64,000 bases of DNA from Agrocybe praecox (taxonomy: Eukaryota > Basidiomycota > Agaricomycetes > Agaricales > Agrocybaceae): positions 1,302,001 through 1,366,000 of the forward strand of contig OZ024842.1 in assembly GCA_964017145.1 (NCBI GenBank). The letters are read 5' to 3'. Below, piece by piece: positions 46,063 to 57,323 of the stretch (position 1 is its first letter; every line of letters starts with the position of its first letter). Below the pieces are notes generated by a model, which saw nothing but the letters and a program-made list of their open reading frames with translations, was not told the DNA's origin and searched no databases. A program made the position numbers and the translations under genes.

Positions 46063-46518
46063 GCTTTGTGGGGATGATTCTGTGCGCAAGGACTTACAAG
46101 ACTTTGAACACTTACGAGATACTAACTTAAATATTTCGGAGAATAATGCTATATATATTCGACTTATTTGATACGTTGACCTACGAATTGCTATCTGCTA
46201 TGTTCTTAGGAATTAGCAGTAATGACTTCGCCCTTCAAGTTCCATTGAACAAAATGAATGAACGTGCCTAAGATTGCCGTACTACTTCTGTGTTTGAATA
46301 TCCGGCAAACTCCATCAAAGGCTTGGCAGTCTGAAATAGACTTGGAAAATTCTATGTGTTTGCTCCAGTATCTTCCCACTTCACGTCTAGATATATTGAT
46401 TATCATGTTGATCACGCCCCTCTGTGGTTGCTGTGAGCTAGAATAGCTCTATACACGAGTTTATGGCATTATAAAAAGCAGGGGACGGCAGTAGGTGTTT
46501 GTATTGCCTTCCTTCCTC
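46063..46518. other. Spacer between protease 2 and 3
   Basis: Short spacer holding the TATA box of protease 3; no coding frame supported. Confidence 0.5.
46470..46477 (+). promoter_or_regulatory. TATA box, protease 3
   Basis: TATAAAAA. A transcription start about 30 nt downstream would fall near 46500, past the in-frame ATG at 46495, which is why the ATG at 46519 was preferred. Confidence 0.6.
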
Positions 46519-48384
46519 ATGACCTGGTTTCATTCAGCAATAGTGCTTGTGCTGATCCCTTTGCAGCTTTTCCCATCTGTAGCTGCAGTTTCATCACACA
46601 TACCGCTCTCCCGTCGCCCTCGAGGAAACATCGACGCACATACAGAAGCATACAGGGTAAAGGCCAAATATGGGCGCATCCCCTCGAGCTCTGTAGTAGA
46701 AAACAGAATGGTTCCAAGACCAGATAGGTTAGGAAAAAGGGAGCCCAATAGTAATATCACGATCCCAATTGTCAATGTGGGCTTCGTATAAACCCTAGCG
46801 ATCTACTTAACGAACGGATGAGGCTGATGGTTGTTTTGTTCATAGGAAGGAGGCTCTGGAGTGCTGGCAACTGTGGGGATAGGGACACCGTATGTACTTA
46901 ATACCTACATATATCTTTCTCCCATTTTTAAAATATAAACAGATTACAAATCTTCTCCTTGATCCTCGATACTGGATCTGCTGATCTTTGGGTCGCCGGC
47001 ATTAACTGTACCACTTGCGCACCTTCGCAGCACCTATACAACTTTACGAACTCCTCGTCATTTGTGATACCTACCGTCGATTTGAACGAGCGGGTAACTA
47101 TAAAATATGGGACGGGAAAGGTTTCGGGAGCTTTCTCAACGGAAGACATATCAATGGGCCAATTTATGCTTGATAATAAAACGTTTGGCGATTTTATTTC
47201 TGCAGGTCAAAGATTCGGTGAGCTGCATGTCTTTTATGCTCATGTTTATTACTTTTTCATGCTTATTATCTCTGGTACTACTTTCAAACAGTATCCGTTG
47301 ATACAATATCGTCCGACCTTGCAATGAGCGCTACACAAGGTATCATGGGCCTCGCGTTCACAGGACTCTCCGTCACGAAATCGACACCCTTCTTTCAGAA
47401 CCTAGCATCGAGTTCAGACGAGCTAACTCTCCCAGAATTCTCTTTCTGGATCCAGCGCACTGATCCACATTCGCCCAACGAACTCGATCCAGGGGGTACG
47501 TTCACCATCGGAGAGGCAAATCCGTCATTTTTCACTGGAGATATCGACTTTTTGGATCTGGCAGCTTTACCTGGTCAAACGAACCTTACTTTCTGGTTAT
47601 TAAACCTTGCGACAATTGGAGTGAATGGGAAGAATGTTTCGATTAAAACTACAGGAGGGGCGTCCGTGGCTGCCATTGATACTGGGACGACACTTATCGG
47701 TGCGCCTTCGGATGCAGCTGCTGCCATTTGGAGCGTGGCTGGCGGAAAGCCGCTGAACGATGGCTCTGGTCTCTTTGAAATTCGTGAGCTTTTCTATGAT
47801 TCTCATTGGTTGTCCGTGTCTTCATACTTCTTCTCACCCAGCTTGCTCTTCCCAAGTCAATGTAACTCTATCCTTTGGTGGCAAGACGTGGTCCATTGAC
47901 CCGCAAGACATGATATTCACTCAAACAGACGACAATAGCGGTATGTGTACCGGGGCCATCTTTGATCTCGAAGCCGAGGGAGTGGAGAACGATCCTCAGA
48001 CAGGGAACCCATCATGGATAATCGGAGACGCATTTCTGGTTTGTGAAATTTATAATATATGGGGCCTGCTCTGACAAACAGTGGACATCTACAGAAAAAT
48101 GTATATTCAGTCTTTCGTGTAAATCCACCTTCTATTGGGTTTGCTCAGCTTTCCGATTTCGCTCTCGCTGGAGCACCTGGTCTTAATTCTGGTTCGAATA
48201 GTAGTCAGACGCCTGGGGGACCATCAGGAGGTAAAAGTGAGATATAGTGTTTCTTTTTTTGCTACTCGTGATGACATTCTTACTTTTTCTTTTCTTTTTC
48301 TCAGGTGGAGCTGATAAGATGATGGCGTGTAATATTGCCTTGTACGCATCCTTGTTGTGTGCTGCCGCAATGGCACTATTGTAG
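46519..48384 (+). CDS. Aspartic protease 3 (A1, GPI-type), divergent paralog
   Basis: Start at 46519 (MTWFHSAIVLVLIPLQLF signal peptide); an ATG at 46495 would add 8 residues but lies too close to the TATA box. Propeptide SSHIPLSRRPRGNIDAHTEA, dibasic GKREPNS. Catalytic motifs are ILDTGSADLWV (46969; DTGSA rather than DTGSS, allowed in the family) and AAIDTGTTLIGA (47675). C-x2-C in GINCTTC. It is the most divergent copy. It carries about 10 extra residues (GDFISAGQRF) at the exon end 47187-47217 where the other three copies splice directly after TF. C-terminal GDAFL/KNVYSVFRVNPPSIGF, then linker and hydrophobic tail ASLLCAAAMALL. Confidence 0.87.
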
Positions 48385-50171
48385 AGCATATCGATCTAAA
48401 TTGAAATTCCTCGCTTCTCAATTCTCTCAACGCGTTCGCAACACGTAGTAATGGTTTGCATGATCACGACAATTTGTCAAGACGCGTGACGTCATAAAGG
48501 AACAGATTTTCTTTATCAGATTCGATTATTTGACCAGTCTGGCCGAAAAAAAGGACTGGTGCATCCGTATAAATACCATCTAACTAATAGAATCTAAGTA
48601 AATATAGTCGAACGTTCAGACACCCGTCAGGACGGAAATTGTATCCATTCCACCATTGCTCTTGTTATTGGGCAAGGGTTTTCATACGAAAATTCGTCAC
48701 GACCAAGCTTCTCAGAGGTCCAGTCGTCCGTGATGATTTATTGACATAGAGTGTAACAGTATGCTATACTAGAGCTGTCATGTGCATCAGTCCCGGTATA
48801 TTGTGTTGCTGGACCGTAAAACAGTATTTTCATAATCCCGGAGAACAGTGTACCTGTGTGATAAACTTAGCAATCTACTAGTAGCTATGCATATGACGTC
48901 GATACGCAGCACATAGACGGTGTTTACTCGCCTCGTTGTGGTCTTTGCTTGTAGCTGCGGATCACTATATTAGTATCAAGGCCTTTATATATGCGATCTC
49001 TATATAGATGAGAAATGAACAATTACTTGCACCACCAGTGAAATAGATAGGCTACGGAGCCGTTGGGTTCATGTCCGTGCCTGTCTGGTATGCCGTGTAC
49101 GTTTGCGTTGTTTTTTGACACGATTGAAACATTCTCTCAATATGTTAGTCTCAGCTCTTCCAGAGCATGAGCATGATCCGCTCGGCAAAAACTTCAGGCA
49201 CGTCTATCTTCACTAGCTCTCGGAAGCGGTCCTCCGTCAATTAACAAGCCGATCCTGCGAAAATACCTTCAGAACTAAACAGAGCGTATAATCGACTCGA
49301 GGTATCTCTTGATTGTTGTGGCTGGGGATTAAGAGCGCGGCTACTCAGACATGGACGCAGGGATAGCATTTAATAACGATCTTGAGTGGGTCAATCAATT
49401 AAGCCATCGCTGTTGACGACAGAGTCGAGGTTCGATGGGAACACTTCCATCGAGGTCAGAGCAAGCTGTCGTTGGATACCAACTCCAGTTGAGTGGGAGT
49501 GAATTAGAGTTGCCATCGCGCAAAATGTATTCAACGGCAATGCAATAATGGTAAACGCAACGAGTACGTACTGAGCAGGCCATGTTGTCGTCGTTGAGAT
49601 TATATCGTTCGGACTATTGAGTCCCCTACAAGCTTGGCATTGAAGGAGCCGGAGTTACTATTAGACCTTACATTGGAACTCTTTGCGTGATAGTTGGAAC
49701 AAGTAGCTTCGTGATGGAATGATGATTTCCAAATAAGTCCACGAGGAAGTATCAGAGACCACAGAAAAGGCATTGGACTGAGCTTGAAGCTTGAAGCTTG
49801 AATGGTCACCCAGTGGACCTCCTGTCGTCTTTTGAGAAGGTATGAGTTAAAGGAAGCTTGCTTAGCGGCATGGGACGGCATTTCTGAGTTTTAACAGTGC
49901 CGGGGAACCGAGATCTAAAAATAATACTTACGCTTCCCACACAGCCTGCGGACGATGGATGGATATGTTGTGCCGATCTGTGAGAACAAATAGACTGTTT
50001 TTGGCCTCACCTTGCATTTCATATATTCCATCGAAGCTGACGTTTGGTGGCAGGTTCAGAGCCACAGTCACCATTGACTCCACTTTTTCCCTCTCTCTTA
50101 AATTGAGGGAGATTCCTTTCCTTTCTGGCACAGAAATCTCCTCGTCCTTTCCTTCATTTTCACTGTAAAGA
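48385..50171. other. 1.8 kb spacer in the protease array
   Basis: Three times longer than the other spacers. Holds a TATA-like TATAAATA (48569) with no gene below it, and a duplicated GCTTGAA motif (49781-49800). A minus-strand open frame (49928-50131, including VTVALNLPPNVSFDGIYEMQ) is the most protein-like piece, but I cannot extend or identify it. No relic of protease motifs was found by eye. Confidence 0.4.
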
Positions 50172-52354
50172 ATGATAACCTCTTACAAGCTTGCGGTATC
50201 GATCCTCTTACTTTCGGTGCTGGCGAACGCGGACCCAGTGCATGTCCCACTCTCACGTCGTGCGAAAAAGGCATTTGATCCCAATGCAGAGGCTCACAAG
50301 CTGAGAGTCAAGTACGGCATTATCAATGGCACCCGCATTTCCAGCAGGCCAGGCAGAAGGGCAACTAGTGCTGGGATTCCAATTACGAACCAGGTGGGTT
50401 TTATAGATTATTTGAGAGATAAATGTCCGTTGTTGACATAGCTGTGGGATTTAGGATCAAGATTCTAGTTTCTTCGGAACTGTCCAAATTGGCACCCCGT
50501 GAGTTTTCAATTTTCTGTCGATTTCCTTGAAGCTTGAGCTTGAAGCCACGATTGGCGCTCATTGTCCAAACGGAACCAAATCGTCGTCGATCACAACAGC
50601 TTAGCGGCGTGGCTTCAGCCTGTCGCGTCGCCTTGGCAGCTACCTCATTTCTTTCACCAATGTCTATCATGTCCACGTGTATTTTACTGACCGCCTACAC
50701 CACGCAGACCACAATCGTTTTCTGTCGTCCTCGACACCGGTTCTTCAGATCTCTGGGTCGCATCCACCGACTGTGTCAGATGTCCAACTTCAACACCAAT
50801 GTTCGACGCAACCAAGTCATCCACCTTCCAGGGAGGATCAGATACCAGGCCCGTTACTATCCGCTATGGAAGTGGTGAAGTGTCGGGGACACTTTCGCAG
50901 GATAGTGTGAGCATGGGAGGGTTCAATATTCCGTCGCAGACATTCCGTGCGTTTTCCTTTTATCAGAGAGCTACCCATAACTTATACCAAAAAAACCTAG
51001 TGTCTGTAAGTCGACTTTCCGAAGACTTAGTTGACGGATCTGTCGGTGGTATCATGGGCCTAGCATTCTCTTCTATCGCAAGCACGGGCGCTACGCCCTT
51101 CTGGCAGGCTCTAAACACGAATAAGCAACTGTCATCTCCGGAATTAGGCTTTTGGCTCGAACGCGTCAATCCAAGCTCTGGCTTACAAAGTGACGTAGCC
51201 CCTGGCGGCGTGTTCACTTTAGGGGGGACAAACTCCTCGTTGTTCTCTGGGGACATTGATTTCGTAAACGCTCCGTCGGATCAGCCACTATCTTTCTGGT
51301 TGTTAGATTTGGCAAGTGAGTGTTGGATACTACGGTATATCCCACTGTGTTGAAGTTGCTTATCTTTCCCTAGGTGTGACGGTGAACTCAAAAGCTATTC
51401 AAATAACGACCGCGAACGATGCCTCCCTCTCCGCCATCGATACAGGCACTACTCTTATCGCTGGACCTTCTGCTGATGTAGCGGCCATTTGGAGTTCTGT
51501 GGGCGGAACACCATCATCACCAAATCCTGGCTTCTTCAAATTCCGTACGTACCGCCTACATTGCCCTTTCTATTAATGCTCAGTTACATATTCTCCAATA
51601 CAGCATGCTCTACTAACGTCGCTGTCTCTCTTTCATTCGGCTCTGGCAAATCATGGCCCATTAATATTCAAGATATGAACCTCGGTCCCGAGACCAGAGG
51701 CAGCTCGATGTGCCTTGGTGCAATATTCGACTTGAGTCTGGGCACAAACATCGATTCACAGCCCGGAAGCGGTTCTCCCAGTTGGATTATCGGTGATACT
51801 TTCCTAGTACGTCTTTAACGTCACTCGTCACCAAAAAATGCGCTTTTTTTCTCACTCGTTATTCCTCTTTCTTTCCTTTAAATAGAAAAACGTCTACACG
51901 GTATTCCGCGCCTCTCCTGCCTCTGTTGGGTTCGCCCAGCTATCTAGTCTGGCAGGCGGATCAGGTGCGCCTAGCTCAGGCTCGTCTCCCTCTTCATCCG
52001 TGGATGGCTCATCTAAATCCGTTACCATCTCTGTTTCCGGCACTGCTTCTGTCCCTGCGTTCTCGAATCCTTTGTCTGGTATACTCCCTTCTATTGCCTC
52101 CCCTACGGGTACGGATGCTACCTCTGCAGGCGCACCGAGCTCGACTGGCGGTTCAGATGATTCGTCTGCGGGTGCGGGATCTGCAGGAAGTAAGTTTTTG
52201 TTTTTCGTCGAACTTCCTCATTTGAGTGGGATGATGGTACTCATTGTTATATATCCCTTTCCACAATATAGGCGGTGCTTTAAGTACGGCTGCGCCTTCG
52301 TCGCTTGTCATGTTGTTGGGTTGCTTGTTGGGAATGGCAGTGCTCTTCGCATAG
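50172..52354 (+). CDS. Aspartic protease 4 (A1, GPI-type), tandem array
   Basis: Signal peptide MITSYKLAVSILLLSVLANA, propeptide DPVHVPLSRRAKKAFDPNAE, dibasic GRRATSAG, catalytic VLDTGSSDLWV (50737) and SAIDTGTTLIAG (51436), flap TIRYGSGE, C-x2-C in STDCVRC, end SWIIGDTFL/KNVYTVFRASPASVGF. Closest in motif detail to protease 1. Its Ser/Gly/Thr-rich stalk is the longest of the four (about 90 residues, 51950-52190), before a last exon ending VMLLGCLLGMAVLFA, a GPI-type tail. Intron 2 is 209 nt (50499-50707), longer than the usual 50-60. Looks intact. Confidence 0.9.
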
Positions 52355-53905
52355 ACAAAAACGTGAATGGCGGTAATGGTGGCTGTTTTGTCCCCTTGTA
52401 TTTGTGGCTTTTCATCAAGTTCCCTTTGTATACATGTTCCGAACCCTCCTTCCTTACTTTGCTTTGGGTAATTCTCGGCCAGATATATACCACTATGTAT
52501 TACTTACCTGGTCATATTCATATTTTAAGAAAACGTTACGTATTGGGTTGTTGGGCCGCAGATAGGTAATTGGATCCTGCCGCCGCACTGGAATGAGAAA
52601 ATGGGTTTAACGGTCTTGTCAGGGCTCTCCTTAAACCACGGAGAATTGCTGATGGTAAATTTGAGAAAGAGTTAAGTGAGACTTTTTAAAGTTATCCATA
52701 CCCCGCAAAGTCAATCATTCCCATCCGAAGAGTTGGCATGATCGCATATAAGTTTTTTTCTTTCGAGAAGTGCTTACCCAGGATCCAGAAGAAGACGCAC
52801 CCACCGTGACCTTCGATCCCCATACATATTGTATCAACACATTCCTTGTTGTGAAAGCGGTTATCCAAAAGGTAATATACAAATGGTATTGGAGCTATGG
52901 TAAGGGTATAAAATGATATCTGATACGTGGGATGGCTGGATTAGAATCGAGCTAATACAAAGCCAATTAGTACTCGATTCTTTCGTCAGCTCCGGCGCTT
53001 AAAAGGCGAGGAGCGAAGTAGATGACTACTAACAATCACCCGACCTGAGGGATCATCGGATGTAGAAGAGGAAGAGCGAAAATGAGATAGGATGGTGGTA
53101 TACCAGCGCCGACGTCGGAAAGTACTAAGTCTATTTAGCGTAGTGTATCCCAATGCCGCTATATTTTGGCTATATTTGTGTTCCACATTGAAGGTTCCCG
53201 ATTGGGTAAGGATCCAAGTCACCAACCTGAGCGAGGCGCCCACACGTTATAGAACCACGAATAATGTAAAAATAGCTTCACGATTCTCCCGAGCGAACAT
53301 AGCTCATGATTGCGGTGGTGTGTTGCTTTCGTATGGCAGCAATCGTTCTATACTAATAATACTGACTTATCGTAAGTTGCACGTTTCTAGAGATCAGAAA
53401 ATGGTCTGATCATCAAGAAAGGAAGACTTAGAATGTCAGTGATTCGGGACCCCCAGTCAACAATCACTATTTGTGTCTGATAACGATAACATTATGCCGA
53501 CTTTGAAAGTACCAAAAGTTTAAAGCGGTTGGGATCTTCGAATGATCTGATAAAAGTGATTTTCGTGCTCTGCCTAGATCCTACGGGCGCGTCATTCAGA
53601 ACCTAGTTAAATTAAGGATTGGAATTTAATATTTACCCCACCTTGATGAGTAGGTTTATGCGGGAAAAAAAGTTCGACACCTCCAAAGAACATTCTTATT
53701 TTACTCGGAATATCATCGCCCACGTGGCCACAAAGTCAAGAGAACCTCTTTCAAGCTCCTTTCTATACTGGACTCGAAAATTTATGGGAATATCCAAAGA
53801 TCCTCCGTCCCAAGACCATAACACTTATTTCTGGCAGTGTCAACGTCGTTCGGGCATGGTACTACTACGGGCCCGGCCAAGATATAATTAATACTACGTG
53901 GTTTA

Positions 53906-53924
53906 CTGGCAGGTCACCTGCCAG
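53906..53924. repeat. 19-bp palindrome
   Basis: CTGGCAGGT-C-ACCTGCCAG: perfect 9-bp arms around one base. Confidence 0.85.
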
Positions 53925-54206
53925 ACATGCTTTCTGGAATCTAGAGGCACTGTCATGACGCCTTCAAATGACGGCCCCTGGTAACTTGTCGAATTTCGCA
54001 TTGTCACCTAGTCAGCGGATTCGAACAATGGACCATTTTCTCCATATTTTATCCCAATTTACCCCCCTGTGGTCAGTGGTTGCTCTCTGCTTAAGCGAAA
54101 AGCGCTAACGTGATTATTTCCGAGTCGTTGATACGAAATTAGTGTGGCGTGTATTTCCAAATATGTAATGTACCATCTTCCTGAAGAAGTCGAAAACCGA
54201 CTGGAC

Positions 54207-54222
54207 AAACACCCGGGTGTTT
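54207..54222. repeat. 16-bp perfect palindrome
   Basis: AAACACCCGGGTGTTT reads identically on both strands. Confidence 0.9.
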
Positions 54223-54835
54223 ATAGATGAGAATTACGGTAAATCTTGTCCGCTTATCTACTTATCTTGGCTGTGATGTGGCGGGGTTGATGCACGTACG
54301 GTTATATCACGATCAACTAGTAGCCGCCATGGTTATCAATGGCTTACAAGGCACTGGAAAGCATGGAGCCACACAAAGAGACGGGCCGCCGCCTAGTACC
54401 AGAGCCATTTTGGCATTCCATGAGATTTGTTCTGCCGACAAAAAAACCAAAGTAAAAGGTACATGATCAGGATCTACTATCCATTCAAGTAAAAATACAA
54501 CATGGAAATATATACAATCAGTATGGAAGAAGGGGTAAAATCTTCTCTTCGTCATTCCAACTAGTACTCTGCTCCAGCAAGTTAAGGAAGTCTTCTATTT
54601 TTATTCTAGCTTTCATGTGCACGAATGGATCGCTTTGACGGATACTGGGAAGCCGCACAATCGCATAACAGTGACGTTCATATCCGCTCGGCGTTCACAA
54701 GTCGATCATGCTGTTGGACGAATGATAATCATAATCATTAAAATCTATTACATGTACAGATGCACACAGAATACATACATGTTATACACCGTAAATTTAC
54801 AAGGGAAATATCATCGATAATCGTTCTGATCCCAT

Positions 54836-56676
54836 TTACTCGGTAGCGACCTCGAAGAGGGCTTCTCCATTCTTATTCTTGTAGAATAGCACCTCGCCTA
54901 TTACATTGGTCAGATATAGAACACTAGACCAGATTATGTTTTACCTTCATCTTCCACGAACAAACAATTGTTGAAATTATTCCATAGGTTCGAAATCCAA
55001 TACTCCTCATGTGAGAGATAGTGCTCCCCCAAGGCGGCCTTGATATACTTGGTAGCTTCCTCTGTATGATCTATTCGCTATTGTCAGCCATCGTCTCCCG
55101 AGTAGGCAAAGCCAACGTACAGAACGGCATTCTCGGGAATAGATGGTGTGCCACATGAAAGTGAGCCACATCATGGAGGAAGAACCGACCCAGTTCGCCC
55201 AAGAGAGGTCTGTCCATGGTACATGCGGCCCCGCGAGTAAATGACCACATTCCCGAACGATAATGAGGAATTCTGGGATCAGTATGTTGCAGCTAATTCA
55301 AATAAAAAAGATGCAATCAGAGGGTTTTCCATTCGCGACTTCGCGTGGGACTTACGAAAACGATCACCATAATCCTACGAATGTACATATGAGCAGATGT
55401 TTGCCAGACATGGGAGACGGTGCACACATACCAATGATTGACCCCTAGCCAGGGAATAATGTAGTATTTAAAAACTTGAGCCCATCCGTGTAGCGTACTG
55501 AAATAGTAGCACCCCATAACCACAGCAAATATACCGAGATCTGAGGACAATACAGCCATTTTCTGAAGAAGAAAACAACAGAACAGTGGAAGTTCAGCCA
55601 CGGTGACTAAGACAGGTCGGGAGAACGAAAGGCACCTGTTTTGGTTTGAACAGCACGGTGGCATTTGCTAAAAGTAGAATGTCAAATCCAAAATCAGCTC
55701 AAGTTTTCACCGCGACTGACGGTTATAGTGACTGGTCCTAAACTTGATATCAGCATCTGATTATGACGGGCGGGCTAGAGCGCCTGGTTATATTTGAAAG
55801 CATTTACTGACCAACTAGGAAAGCTCCTCTGTCCGCCGAGATTAGCTGCGAGATAGAGGGGGAAACCAATCAATTGGTGAATTAAGAGCATCGTGATAGT
55901 GTATATGGGGGTGTCTTCAAGATATTCCGTGTAGTTCACCATGCGGCCGGGAGCCTCTGGAGGTATCCCAAGCTCTGATCGTGTTCTGGGTACATGGCTA
56001 AATTCCCAATCAGAAAGGTCCGCGTCAATCAAATAAATGATATATTTACTGCGAATCCCTTTCCAAGGAGCCATGAAACGAATGACTGTACTAAGGAGTC
56101 AGACCTGCGTAAATTTTACAACGGGGATCGACTTACTGTACATGATGTGTAATCTTCCAACTAAAGTATGGTGTCCCGGTGAATGAATGAACAAGGTACC
56201 CCACAGTATCGGAAACCAAATGTGACTTCGAAAAGGCTCTATGGCCGCACTGGACGAACGATAAGCATTGGCATAGCCAACTACACAATTTCATATTCAT
56301 ACCTCATGGCCAAGAACCCACAGGCCTGTCATTGCCAAGCTTTGGAAATACCAACTAGGGAGTAACGTTAGACGGCAAACTTGAGAAATAAATCAACAGT
56401 TTGAACTCACTACGTGCACCAGCAGACCCAATTAACAACTTGAGCAAGGGTTGAGGACAAGGTCCCAGCTTCAACGGCATGTTTGAATAGCGGTTCTATC
56501 TTGGTTGCAAATGTCCAAAATAATGCAACGCAAGCAACATCACGAGCGAGGTAGAAAAAGCTCAACCGAGTATCAGGTTCATGAAGATACGCAGGGATTT
56601 GGCTGTTGATATCTTTGATACTGAGATTTGTAGGCTTGAAAATGTTGGTTTTGCTAGGCTGGGAGCGCTTGGACAT
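54836..56676 (-). CDS. Fatty acid desaturase, delta-12/omega-3 type
   Basis: Membrane-bound di-iron desaturase that introduces a double bond into oleoyl (or linoleoyl) lipids in the ER. All three His boxes appear after splicing: HECGH (HE|CGH across the intron near 56250), HHVHH (THHV then HHSFHGSLERD, 56125-56085) and HVAHH (FHVAHHLFPRMPF, 55165). Other family marks: VPRTRSELGIPP, EYLEDTPIYTITMLLIHQ, LYLAANLGGQ, VLFKPKQ, FLQHTDPRIPHYR. Starts MSKRSQPSKTNIFKPTN and ends FEVATE. About nine introns, with a 19-nt exon at 55356-55374. TATA box 68-75 nt upstream. Regiospecificity is inferred from the box pattern only. Confidence 0.9.
55356..55374 (-). other. 19-nt microexon of the desaturase gene
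   Basis: Between a CGTAG acceptor and a GTAAGT donor on the minus strand; encodes IMVIVF so that GVNHW-IMVIVF-LQHTDP reads through. Without it the frame is lost before the LQHTDP motif. Confidence 0.7.
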
Positions 56677-56743
56677 TAATAATACGCGTAACGTTGGATG
56701 GAGGAGCGGGGCGAAAACTAGGAGTGATGGTTAGGATGAGGGT

Positions 56744-56751
56744 GTTTTATA
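56744..56751 (-). promoter_or_regulatory. TATA box, desaturase
   Basis: TATAAAAC on the minus strand, 68-75 nt upstream of the start codon at 56676. Confidence 0.55.
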
Positions 56752-57213
56752 TCATCCCGGAAAGACGTCAACGGCACTTAAAACGGTTTTGCAGAATCAT
56801 TTTCGAGTGTATCGGAATCAAGCTAAAATTGGCGGTATAGATCTGGGTTCCATTTCATTTTGGAGATGCAACTGTTGTTGTTCTGAGGTATAATTAGCCT
56901 CTGGTCCTGGAATTGCGCGGTATCACGAAATATCCTAGGAAAATATAGATCAAAATAAGAGCGACCTGTTCCATGTACATGACAAACGCATGATAAACGT
57001 TTCTCCAAAGATAGTCGCAGAGAAGCACTCGAGTCAGGCGTGATACGGAGGTGGTCCCATTCAAAAAATTCCCAGGTCGCATAGTACAGACATCTGTCGA
57101 CAATAATTTATTCGGCTGGGTGGGAGCGCTGTCGTATTGTCGACAAGAGTGGCGTATACAAGGCAGATAACACTGGCTGGCGCTGCAGCTAGAAGCACAT
57201 AGCGGCTTAGCCA

Positions 57214-57323
57214 GTTTTACCCGGGATAAGTTGGGGATAATAAGCCAGTATTGGTGCAGCATTTTTTCACGTACAAGCGAACTATCCCTTACGTAACCCG
57301 CGGTAATTGAATCCGGGTAAAAC
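57214..57323. repeat. 11-bp inverted repeats flanking about 90 bp
   Basis: GTTTTACCCGG at 57214-57224 and its exact complement CCGGGTAAAAC at 57313-57323. No target-site duplication was recognised. Confidence 0.6.

Larger units (their letters stand above)
52355..54835. other. 2.5 kb gene-free region with palindromes
   Basis: No frame with domain-like content on either strand. It contains two long near-perfect or perfect palindromes (53906-53924 and 54207-54222) and many AT-rich tracts. It separates the protease array from the desaturase and presumably includes 3' regions of both. Confidence 0.45.

Noticed and set aside
46495..46518. Upstream in-frame ATG for protease 3
   Set aside because: It lies only about 20 nt after the TATA box, likely upstream of the transcription start, and weakens the signal peptide.
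49395..50131. Possible minus-strand gene divergent from protease 4
   Set aside because: The best frame ends after 67 codons and the nearest plausible intron leads to a stop within a few codons; it would also overlap the protease promoter.
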